Shown in pieces: positions 25,411 through 34,100 of a DNA stretch of 64,000 nucleotides. A model generated the notes under the pieces. It saw only the letters and a program-made list of their open reading frames with translations, was not told the DNA's origin and ran no database searches. Source of the stretch: Microbulbifer sp. VAAF005. Lineage in GTDB: Bacteria > Pseudomonadota > Gammaproteobacteria > Pseudomonadales > Cellvibrionaceae. Position 1 is the stretch's first letter; every line of letters starts with the position of its first letter. The position numbers and the translations under genes are program-made. The stretch spans positions 5,141,001-5,205,000 of the forward strand of contig NZ_CP120233.1 in NCBI RefSeq assembly GCF_030012985.1, read 5' to 3'.

Positions 25411-25791
25411 ATGACTGATTTTTATGCCGACATGGCGGCAACCGCCCTGGAGCTTATTGCTGAGTTTGGTTCTGAGCAAACTCTACACGATGTTATTCCG
25501 GGTGTTAGCGATCCGGTAACCGGGCAAAGCTCAGGTGATACCCCAATAGAGCAACCTGTCCAGGTGATTCTGCAGGATTACAACCTTAAAGAATCCGGGA
25601 TGATGTATGCAGAAGGGCAGAGCATTCAGCGTGGCGATAAAAAATTGATCATTGCTGCGGCTGGGCTCGAATGGACTCCATCCCTCACTACTGAGGCTGA
25701 AATCAATGGCGTAAAGTGGCAGGTGGTCAATATCAAAGAAGCAAATCCAGCAGGGACTCCATTGGTCTACTTCTGTCAGGTGCGCAAATGA
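25411..25791 (+). CDS. Head-tail joining / neck protein
   Basis: 126 aa starting MTDFYADMAATALELI (or GTG 25402, three codons earlier). Has TPIEQPVQVILQDYNLKESG, QRGDKKLIIAAAGL and VKWQVVNIKEANPAGTPLVYF, typical of phage neck/head-closure proteins with a beta-barrel. The start overlaps no RBS, so expression may be coupled to read-through. Confidence 0.75.
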   Translation: MTDFYADMAATALELIAEFGSEQTLHDVIPGVSDPVTGQSSGDTPIEQPVQVILQDYNLKESGMMYAEGQSIQRGDKKLIIAAAGLEWTPSLTTEAEINGVKWQVVNIKEANPAGTPLVYFCQVRK

Positions 25792-26168
25792 AATTCTCAG
25801 CGAGTTTAAAACAATTCAATGAGGACGCACTGGCTGAGGCTGATCGCTTATACCGGGCAACCAATATCGAGCTGTTTAATTCCGTTATCCGTGACACCCC
25901 GGTGGATACTGGCCGGGCTCGTGGTAATTGGCAGACGACTGTCGGTGCTCCCGCCCAAAGCTCAAGCTTACGGTTGGATCGGTCAGGCGCTGAGGCTCAG
26001 ACCGAAGTGATTCAGAATGTTAGGGGGTTGGATAAAGTGAATTATTTAATTAATAACCTGCCGTATATCCAACCTCTTGAGTACGGTCATTCTAAGCAGG
26101 CTCCGGCGGGCATGGTTCGCCGCAACGTCCTTCGTATTAAATCGATCATCCGACGAACAATCAGATAA
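25788..26168 (+). CDS. Tail completion protein, HK97 gp10-like
   Basis: 126 aa. MKFSASLKQFNEDALAEA ... VIRDTPVDTGRARGNWQTT is the characteristic 'DTGRARGNW' motif of gp10-like tail completion proteins; LPYIQPLEYGHSKQAPAGMV supports it. ATGA overlap with the preceding gene. Confidence 0.88.
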   Translation: MKFSASLKQFNEDALAEADRLYRATNIELFNSVIRDTPVDTGRARGNWQTTVGAPAQSSSLRLDRSGAEAQTEVIQNVRGLDKVNYLINNLPYIQPLEYGHSKQAPAGMVRRNVLRIKSIIRRTIR

Positions 26169-26171
26169 TCC

Positions 26172-26576
26172 ATGTACAGCAAAATTTATTCGGCCCTGGT
26201 GCAGCACTATGTATCGGGCGGGTTCGGCTTGCCTACTGGTTATGAGAATGACGGGTTTGAACCGAGTGTAGGTACGCCATATGCGACAGTGTACAACCTA
26301 CCCGCAGATAGCAGTCAGGACACTATCGGCGAAATCGGTAGGGATGAGCGGATAGGAATATTTCAGGTCAGTATTTTTTATCCGGTTGGCGAAGGGCGAG
26401 GAGATGCTCTAACTATGGCCGACCAAATTCTCACGCACTTCAAGGCCGGCTCAACTCCTGAGTACTCAAGCCAAATCGTAACAATTCAGTCTTCAACCAT
26501 CTCTCCCGGCAGGGTGGTAGATGGCTGGTATCAAATTGATATAAGCGCGGCCTGGTCCGCAACCACTCTACGTTAG
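26172..26576 (+). CDS. Tail terminator, DUF4128-like
   Basis: 134 aa. GTPYATVYNLPADSSQDTIGE, FQVSIFYPVGEGRGDALTMADQI and IDISAAWSATTLR fit the DUF4128/lambda-U-like tail terminator fold. It caps the tail tube and joins it to the head; position just before the tube gene agrees. Confidence 0.8.
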   Translation: MYSKIYSALVQHYVSGGFGLPTGYENDGFEPSVGTPYATVYNLPADSSQDTIGEIGRDERIGIFQVSIFYPVGEGRGDALTMADQILTHFKAGSTPEYSSQIVTIQSSTISPGRVVDGWYQIDISAAWSATTLR

Positions 26577-26586
26577 GAGCATACAA

Positions 26587-27498
26587 ATGGCAGACGGCAG
26601 CCAACACTCGATGGCCTACGTGGCTGAGTCCACCTATGGCGTTACTCCGGCCACTCCCACATTTAAAGCGATTCGAAACAAGGGAACAACTCTGGCTCTA
26701 ACTAAAGAAGGCTCTGCAGATGAAGAGCTTCGTGATGATCGCCAAATCACTGACTATCGCCATATGAATAGGAGCGTTGGTGGCGATATCACTATCAACC
26801 TTTCTTATGGCTCCTTCGATGACTTCCTTGAAGCGGCAGCCATGGGCACTTGGGATACCGACAAGTTGGTCGTTGGCAAGACCCGGCGCAGTTTTACTAT
26901 TGAGCGGAAGTTCGGGGATATTTCTGATAAGCCATATCACCGCTATACGGGCTGCGAGATTAACACTCTGAACCTCACGGTGGCCCCAGGAACACGAGTA
27001 AGCGGCAGCTTTGGTGTCATTGGTAAGGATATGTCTCCAGAAGCGGCTGCTTTGTCAGGTTCCACCTATGGGAATGCGACAACTACTCAAGTTTTTGACT
27101 CGTTCAAAGGTGTTATCAAGGAGGGTGCAGCCAGTCTGGCGGTAGTGACCGAATTAACCCTCACATTGGATAATGGTCTTGAGTCGCGTTATGTCGTTGG
27201 TAGTGATAGCACTATTCAGCCGGGGGCTAAGCGCTCAAATGTCACTGGCCAGCTTTCAGCCTACTTTGAAAATTCCACGCTTCTTGAGAAATTCTTGAAT
27301 GAGCAAGACTCAAGCCTGGAGTTTAGCTTGGTTGATGCTGCTGGTAATGCTTACGTCTTCACTCTTCCAAAAATCAAATATACCGGCGGCCAAGTCGATG
27401 TTTCCGGCGAGGGAGCAATTATATTGCCTCTGCCTTTCCAGGCGGTGTATGACGAAACCGAAGATACAAACCTAAGTATTGAGAGGGTAGCAGCCTAA
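26587..27498 (+). CDS. Major tail tube protein
   Basis: 303 aa. HSMAYVAESTYGVTPATPTF, RDDRQITDYRHMNRSVGGDI, LNTLNLTVAPGTRVSGSFGV and EGAIILPLPFQAVYDETEDTNL are the conserved blocks of tail tube proteins (Tail_P2/TTP-like fold). Gly/Thr-rich, mostly beta. RBS GGAGC upstream; ends overlapping the chaperone start by one base (TAATG). Confidence 0.9.
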   Translation: MADGSQHSMAYVAESTYGVTPATPTFKAIRNKGTTLALTKEGSADEELRDDRQITDYRHMNRSVGGDITINLSYGSFDDFLEAAAMGTWDTDKLVVGKTRRSFTIERKFGDISDKPYHRYTGCEINTLNLTVAPGTRVSGSFGVIGKDMSPEAAALSGSTYGNATTTQVFDSFKGVIKEGAASLAVVTELTLTLDNGLESRYVVGSDSTIQPGAKRSNVTGQLSAYFENSTLLEKFLNEQDSSLEFSLVDAAGNAYVFTLPKIKYTGGQVDVSGEGAIILPLPFQAVYDETEDTNLSIERVAA

Positions 27499-27980
27499 TG
27501 AAAGCTAGTGATTTTTATACGCGGGAAAAGGGTAATAAAGGGGTGAAATTCCCCCTTTATACTCCTGAAGGTAAGGCTACGAAGCACTACCTGGAAATCC
27601 TGAGTGTCGACTCTGATGCGTTCCAAATGGCTCAGTCAGAACTGCAGCGGGATTTAGCTGCGGCCAACCTGGAGAAGGATAAATTGGCACGTTTCGAGTT
27701 GGTTCGCGAAGCTAAAAATAAAGCAGCTGCAGCACTGGTTGTTGGGTGGTCCCTGGAAGACGAGTTTACGGATTCAGCATTGAAGGAGCTACTGTTGGAG
27801 GCGCCGCAATTACTCGACCAAATCGACCGGGCTTCTAGTAACCGTGCGCTTTTTTTCGTCAGCGACAGCAAGCCTTCATCGACTGGGCTTGCTGTCAGTT
27901 CAAGCTCGACAAAGTCCCGAAAGGGTGCAAAGAAACGCTCCGCCAGCAGCTCCAGCAAGTCCAAGAAACAACCGGTATAA
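27498..27980 (+). CDS. Tail assembly chaperone, short form (G-like)
   Basis: 160 aa: MKASDFYTREKGNKGVKFPL, LEILSVDSDAFQMAQSELQ, then a helical middle and Ser/Lys-rich tail after codon ~120. The zero-frame tail (SSSSTKSRKGAKKRSASSSSK) is low-complexity and probably not the main product of selection; the biologically relevant extension is the -1 frame. Works with the tape measure during tail assembly. Confidence 0.85.
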   Translation: MKASDFYTREKGNKGVKFPLYTPEGKATKHYLEILSVDSDAFQMAQSELQRDLAAANLEKDKLARFELVREAKNKAAAALVVGWSLEDEFTDSALKELLLEAPQLLDQIDRASSNRALFFVSDSKPSSTGLAVSSSSTKSRKGAKKRSASSSSKSKKQPV

Positions 27981-28186
27981 CTCCATCGGAACTTAAAACT
28001 GAACAGCCTCCAGACGGGCTGAGTTATCTCTTTCATTACTACCGCGAGATTCGCGGAACCGAACCCCTCACTTTCACCGAGATCCAGAACTGGAGCCAGC
28101 TTGCGCGCCGCAATGTGTCTGCGTGGGAAGTCTCCGTGATTCGTGCGCTCGATATTAATTTCTGGGCTATTCAAAATGCCGATTGA
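27498..28186 (+). CDS. Tail chaperone frameshift product (GT-like)
   Basis: A slippery T TTT TTC at 27851-27857 lies in the right phase for programmed -1 frameshifting. After it the -1 frame reads FRQRQQAFIDWACCQFKLDK, then DGLSYLFHYYREIRGTEPL and WSQLARRNVSAWEVSVIRAL to TGA 28184-28186, a conserved T-domain-like sequence. Total ~229 aa. The tape-measure ATG overlaps its end (ATGCCGATTGA). This is the classical G/GT arrangement of siphovirus tail chaperones. Confidence 0.85.
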
Positions 28187-30800
28187 TCAAATTGCTCGCT
28201 TGGGTATCCGTGTGGAGGCCGAGGGGCCGGACGCTGCCCGGCGAAAGCTGGATGCTATGGAGCGCTCTGGCGCAAAGGCTGAGCGGACTATGGAGAGCCT
28301 TGGGCGCAGTAGTGACGAGGCTAGTGGTCGTATTCAAACTATGGCCACGAGTAGCAACTTATTAGCCGGTGCCCTCACGGCTCTAGGTGCCGCCCTGTCC
28401 ATCCGGGAGATTGTTCAGTACACCGATACCTGGACCAATCTTACCAACCGGTTAAGGCTGGTGACGGATACCACTCAGGAGTTGGCAGATGTTCAGCAAA
28501 GTCTAGTTGAAATTGCATTTGAAACCCGTGGCTCCCTGGATTCAACCGCTGTCCTGTACCAGCGCCTAGCGCAATCGGCGGGCGAGCTATTTGATGGCCA
28601 GGAAGACATTCTTGCGGTTACCAAAACCATTAGCCAAGCCATGCTTGTATCTGGAGCCTCAGCACAAGAAAGCGCTGGAGCTTTACGTCAGCTGGCGCAG
28701 GGCCTTGCTTCTGGGGTTCTCCGTGGGGATGAGTTCAACTCGGTGATGGAGAACGCCCCAAGGTTACAGCAAGCCTTGATAGATCACCTCAACCTAACCA
28801 GTGATGCTGCGGGCTCTGCTGCAGGTAAATTGAGGGATATGGCCGGGGAGGGTGAGTTAAGTGCAAAGACCTTGGTAGAGGCGTTCCAGGCTGCGGCTAC
28901 TGATATAGATGCTGAGGCATCAAAACTCAGTACATCAATGGGGCAAAGCCTAGTGCAGTTGAATTCAGGTATCACCGCTACGATTGGTCAGCTAGATGGC
29001 GTGTCTGGTGCATCTGAGTCTGTTGCCGGTTCAATATCTAGCCTCGCACAGGTGCTCATTGATTTTTCAACCGATGCTGAAGCAGTGCGTGATGTTGCTG
29101 GCGGCATGGAGTTCGCGCTTACCGCAGTTGCGGCAATCCTAGCTGGAAAATTTGCTGGTGCCATCAGTAAGCAAATTGTTCAGATGGGCCTGCTAAATGC
29201 AGCCACCTATAAAGCTACAGTTCAAACCAATTCATTAGGTCAGGTAATTAGCAGGACTACGGTTGCGACCCGTGCGGCGACCGTTGCAGCTACAGGGCTA
29301 CGCACTGCCTTTGCCTTCCTTGGTGGTCCTGTTGGGGTTATCGCATTAGCGGTGACCTCTTTAATTGCCTGGAATGCTGCGCAGCCGACAACAGAAGAGA
29401 AAGCCGAAAGCCTCAAGGGGAAAATAGATGAGCTAGCTGAAAGCTGGCATGGACTTACCGAAGCCCAGAGAATTAACCGGGAGGAGGATGTTCTAGCCAA
29501 GCGCGACGATATCAAAAAAGAGCTAGGAGAACTGACGAAAGCGCGTGACCTCCTGAGGGATGGAGGAGCCAAGCCAGGCACACGCTTTGGTTTCCAAGCC
29601 CCTTTAGGTAGCCAAGACTCACGAGTGAAAGACCTTACTGACGAGATTGATTCGCTAAATCAAGAATTGATTAATGTCGATCGAAGGATAGCGGAGCTTG
29701 GTAAACCAAAATCACTCACTGATGGTGGTGAGCCGCTATCCCTAGAGCCCGTCAGTGAGCGGCCCGGTTTAAGTTCTGTCAGTGTCCAAGACGATCTCCC
29801 AGCCCTTGAGCGAGCCCTACAAGAGCAGTTTGAGCGCACAGCACAGAGCCGTCTGGATACTGTCGAGAACCTACGCCAAAGCCTGCTTACAGAAGAGGAG
29901 GCTGTAGCCGATAGCTACCGTCGTCGCAATCGAATCATTGAAGAAAATGTTCAAGACCCTGCAAAGCGCGAGGAGTTACTGCAGAGAAATCGAGACCAAT
30001 TTAATGAAGAGATTGATGCTCGCCTTCAGGGGTTGAGAGAGTCTTGGCTGAGTGAAAGAGAGATCTTACTTCTTCGCCAAGATGAAGAGATGGAAATCCT
30101 TGACCAAGGATACCTCTCCAAGCGGGAAACTCTGGTTGAACACCTGGAGGCAGTTCGCGCAACTGAAGAAGAGTCTCGCCAAGCAAGTCTAGCTCTGGAG
30201 GGTGAGTACCAGAGAAACCTGACCGCTTTGGAAGCGAAGCACGCAAAGCAGCGAGAAAAGTTAGATCAAGCCAGCAATCAGAGTCGCTGGAAATCCCTCT
30301 CCAGTGCTTTCGATATGATGCTTGGAGTTTCGGCTTCTAGCAGTAAAAAGCTGTTCAAAATTCAGAAGTCTCTGAGTCTTGCCAAGGCTGTTGCCACTTT
30401 ACCTTCAGCCATTATCGAATCTTATAACAACTCTGGCGGTTACCCTTGGGGTATTCCTGCGGCTATCGCTATGGCGGCAGCAGGCGCAGCACAAATATCA
30501 CAGATTCAAAGCGCCAGCTTTTCAAGTGGTAGCGTTTCTGTTGGTAGTGTCGCTGGTGGAGCTACCACCTCTACGTCTGCTGGCGGTCTTACTTCACCAG
30601 CTACACCACTGGCCGCAAATGACTCGATCTCAACTGACAGTGAACAACAGGCTGGAACGCAAGTAATTTTTCAAATTGCGGGCGATGTAAATGGTGATAA
30701 CGCCGAACGAGTTCTAGAGCAAATCGAAGAAATGATTAATGAGCAGGATGTTGTGTTTATTAATCCCAATTCCCGCCAGGCGCAAGAGCTAGCAAGCTAA
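28176..30800 (+). CDS. Tail tape measure protein
   Basis: 874 aa, start MPIDQIARLGIRVEAEG at ATG 28176. N-terminal tape-measure domain (~80-290) includes LRLVTDTTQELADVQQSLV, GALRQLAQGLASGVLRGDEF and NSVMENAPRLQQALIDHLN. Two hydrophobic stretches (ALTAVAAILAGKFAGAI; GLRTAFAFLGGPVGVIALAV) precede a long coiled coil (~450-720), then an Ala/Ser/Gly-rich C-terminus. At ~0.15 nm per residue the tail would be about 130 nm (estimate from the general rule). Confidence 0.93.
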   Translation: MPIDQIARLGIRVEAEGPDAARRKLDAMERSGAKAERTMESLGRSSDEASGRIQTMATSSNLLAGALTALGAALSIREIVQYTDTWTNLTNRLRLVTDTTQELADVQQSLVEIAFETRGSLDSTAVLYQRLAQSAGELFDGQEDILAVTKTISQAMLVSGASAQESAGALRQLAQGLASGVLRGDEFNSVMENAPRLQQALIDHLNLTSDAAGSAAGKLRDMAGEGELSAKTLVEAFQAAATDIDAEASKLSTSMGQSLVQLNSGITATIGQLDGVSGASESVAGSISSLAQVLIDFSTDAEAVRDVAGGMEFALTAVAAILAGKFAGAISKQIVQMGLLNAATYKATVQTNSLGQVISRTTVATRAATVAATGLRTAFAFLGGPVGVIALAVTSLIAWNAAQPTTEEKAESLKGKIDELAESWHGLTEAQRINREEDVLAKRDDIKKELGELTKARDLLRDGGAKPGTRFGFQAPLGSQDSRVKDLTDEIDSLNQELINVDRRIAELGKPKSLTDGGEPLSLEPVSERPGLSSVSVQDDLPALERALQEQFERTAQSRLDTVENLRQSLLTEEEAVADSYRRRNRIIEENVQDPAKREELLQRNRDQFNEEIDARLQGLRESWLSEREILLLRQDEEMEILDQGYLSKRETLVEHLEAVRATEEESRQASLALEGEYQRNLTALEAKHAKQREKLDQASNQSRWKSLSSAFDMMLGVSASSSKKLFKIQKSLSLAKAVATLPSAIIESYNNSGGYPWGIPAAIAMAAAGAAQISQIQSASFSSGSVSVGSVAGGATTSTSAGGLTSPATPLAANDSISTDSEQQAGTQVIFQIAGDVNGDNAERVLEQIEEMINEQDVVFINPNSRQAQELAS

Positions 30801-30809
30801 TAAAAAATC

Positions 30810-31190
30810 ATGCCGAGTATTAACTACACCCCAACGAGGGACCTGGTGGACAGCTCCCCCGGGTTTATTTCTTTTGCCGTTACTAAATGCGATCGGACCC
30901 CTGAATCTGTAGGTAAGGAGCACACGGCACTGTCAGGAAATACTGAGAGCGTTCTTTATCGGCGAGATATTGAATGGCAATTAACTGTATCCCCATTTAC
31001 TGAAGAGCAGCTGCAATATTGGCGTGAGTTTGAAGCGAGCTGCACTAACGGCGAAACCTTTGAGTTGGATACCTCGGATATTCCAGGAGGGAAAGTCAGC
31101 TCTATATTTCGACTCAAGCGAAAATCATTCCGTGAAATGCGGTATGGAGCATATGAGTTCTACGTGTCATTTACAGCGATAGAGATCTAA
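30810..31190 (+). CDS. Minor tail protein
   Basis: 126 aa: NYTPTRDLVDSSPGFISFAV ... YRRDIEWQLTVSPFTEEQLQYWREFEAS ... RYGAYEFYVSFTAIEI, beta-rich. It lies between the tape measure and the tail-tip protein, as distal tail proteins do. Ends just before the GTG of the tip gene. Confidence 0.7.
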   Translation: MPSINYTPTRDLVDSSPGFISFAVTKCDRTPESVGKEHTALSGNTESVLYRRDIEWQLTVSPFTEEQLQYWREFEASCTNGETFELDTSDIPGGKVSSIFRLKRKSFREMRYGAYEFYVSFTAIEI

Positions 31191-31191
31191 C

Positions 31192-34100
31192 GTGCGAAGC
31201 AACTCTGAAATCTTCGATATACACAACCAGTCCCCGCAACGTGAGCTGCGCTTGGTTATTGAGATTGGCTATGACCTTCCGCTATATATCAGCAGTCATA
31301 GTGATATCTCCGGGCTGCCGATTAATGCGATCCTCGGCGCTTTGAAGAAATGCAGCTCGACCAGCCAGAAATTGATTCCCGAACAGGGCCGCGCCGAGAT
31401 CGGGGCAATGAGTTTTGAGGTGGTCGATATTGCCGGTCAGTTTTCCTACGTGCTGCGCGATGAGCTGGAACAGGGCCGCAGCATAAAAGGGCTCACCGTG
31501 CGGTTGTATCGCGGTTTTGCCGGTCTCGACTGGGCGGATTTTCGCCTGGAGCAAACCCAGATTGCCGAGGAATCCATTAGTTATTCCACGGGCTTGTACC
31601 GGGTGCGCTGCCGGGATATTCAGCGGGAAATGCGCAGCGATATTTTTGTGCTTAACAGCACGCGCCTGGCTGCGGATTTTTCCAAGACAGCCAATACCCT
31701 ACAGGTTTTTGACGCGAGCGCCTTTGAAGCCAATCCACACACCGCCGCCTATGGCGATGCCCCCAATCAATCCGTTTATTACCTGAAAATTAAATATCAG
31801 GACGGCTACGAGATCGTGCGCGCGACAGGCAAAACCGGCAGCAGCTTTACCGGCTGTACACGCGGGCTTTTTGGGACTTATGCCCGTGACCATGTTTTAC
31901 CTGAAGACAGCGATGACGAGAGCGGAGTGGAGGTGGAGGAGTTTGTCTACCTGGAAGGACCGGGTCCACAGGTCGCCTACGCACTGCTCACCGGGGACAT
32001 TTTGGGCACAAACGACGTACTACCCAGTAACTGGCACCTGGGTATTGATCCCAATTATGTAGTGCAGGACCAATTCGAAAATATCGGCGCGGACTGGTAC
32101 AAGCCCAGCGACCACACCAAAGGCAAGATTCTGCGTTTTGACGGTCTCGAAAAAACCGATGGGAAAAAGTTTATTGAGTCCGAGATTAATTTATTGCTCG
32201 GCTCCTATATGCCCGTTAATGCCTCGGGCCAACTGGGCTTCCGTCGTATGGCCGGGGTGCTCGCCGACTCCGGCACAGTGGCAGCGATTGGTCCTGACGA
32301 TGTCAAAAGCCTCGGCGAACTTAAATATAGCCTGACGGGTCTGCGCAATGTATTTACTGTTCAGTGGAGCTGGTTCGAGCAGCCCGGATTCGACGGTAAA
32401 TATTTGCGCTCCAATAACCTGATTGATGCAGATTCCATTGCCACCCACGGCGAAGCCAGGCAGCACACGCTGCAGTTTCGCGGGCTGCACAATTCCCGTC
32501 ACACCTACACCACCATTAAAAACACTTTCGATGCGCTGCGGGATCGATTTGCTGGCCCTCCATTGAGCCTGCGCTTAGGGTTGCTCCCCAGTAAAAATGA
32601 CCTCGAAGTTGGGGATATTGTGTGGGTCAGCCTGCCGCAAATCCGCGACCATTCCCAGGACGTGGCCAACGGCACCCTAGATCGCGCCATGGAGATCCAG
32701 CGCATCAGCATCGATCAGACCACCGAGGCTATCACCGCCGAGTTGTTTGGCAGCTACCAGCCCGCCAGCATGATTGCCGATCAGTCCGAAAGCACCAGTG
32801 CCGAATTGCCTGATAGCTGGTACGAGAGCGAAGGCACAGAGATGGCGGCTGCGGGACTCAACATCGATGCGGATGGCTTTTTGACGGCGGACGGCACCCT
32901 TATTGGCAGCACCGATAGCCGAGCGATTTATTACCATCTTGGGGATCTCACCATACCCGCAGGCCTGACGCTTTCCGTGCTCAACAATGTAGAGCTGCGG
33001 GTACGCGGTGTCCTGCAGATCGAGGGTTCACTGGCCGGTGTCCCCGGAAATACCGGCGTTGGTTTTTTGGGTTCCTGTCGCGGTGGTGACGGCAGCCTTT
33101 CCGGCACCTTCAATCAGTCCGGGTATATTTACCGCTCAAGCCGTGGTGATGTCATTGCCGGCCGCAATGAGGTAATGCCACCGCTTAATATCGAAAACTA
33201 TGCCGGGTACCTCCTGGGAATTCCCGACGATATGCGCGGCAGCGGCGGTGCTGATGGCGGAGATAGTTATTACTACAACAGTGCCGACAACTTGTATGAG
33301 CGAGATGGCAGGGGCGGCAGTGGCGGTGCCGGTGGTGCGGGACTTGCCGTAGTAGCCCGAGGAATTGCCTTTGGGGTTTCCGGCAAAATTGATTCCTCCG
33401 GAGAGGATGCCAGTGCAGGCTCGGTAGGGATTCGCGGTGTGGCCGGCGGCAGCGGCGGTGGCGGCGCCCCGGGGGGCATTGTTCTTCTAGTGGATGGCAC
33501 TGACAACCCTATGCCGGTGCTGACCAATAGCAAGGTTGTCACCTGTTACGGTGAGAGTCCCAGCAGCCCCGGCAACGCTGGCCTGGGCAGCACCTGTCTT
33601 GGCGCAAATGCAGTGCAGATTCTGTTTGTTCCCAAGTCCCGGGAACCCTACCCAGATCAGGAAGACCCGGCACTCGACCCGGATGTTGAAGCCGCGCAGG
33701 AAGCTGCTGCTGCCGCTCAGGCTGACGCCAATGCCGCGCTGGAAGATCTGGGAAATATCTCTGCAGATGGAATCCTGCACCCTACGGAAAAATTACAGGT
33801 AATACGGGAATACAGCCAACTGATTGCCCAGCAAGCCGGAATTGAAACTCAGGCAAGCGAATACGGGATTACTGATGAGAAAACGGATTACACGGCAGCC
33901 ATTGACGCACTCACAAGCTATCTCGATGGGCTCAGCCCAACCTGGAGTGATGCCACCCAAAGCACGCCGATTAGCCGCAGTATCTGGGAGACTAATTGGG
34001 AATACGCCTACGAGATGCGCCAGGTATTACTGAATAAGATTTCAGAGCGGGCAGCAGAAGGGGCGCTACTGGCTGGGAAGGGCACCAACTTGCTCCCGGC

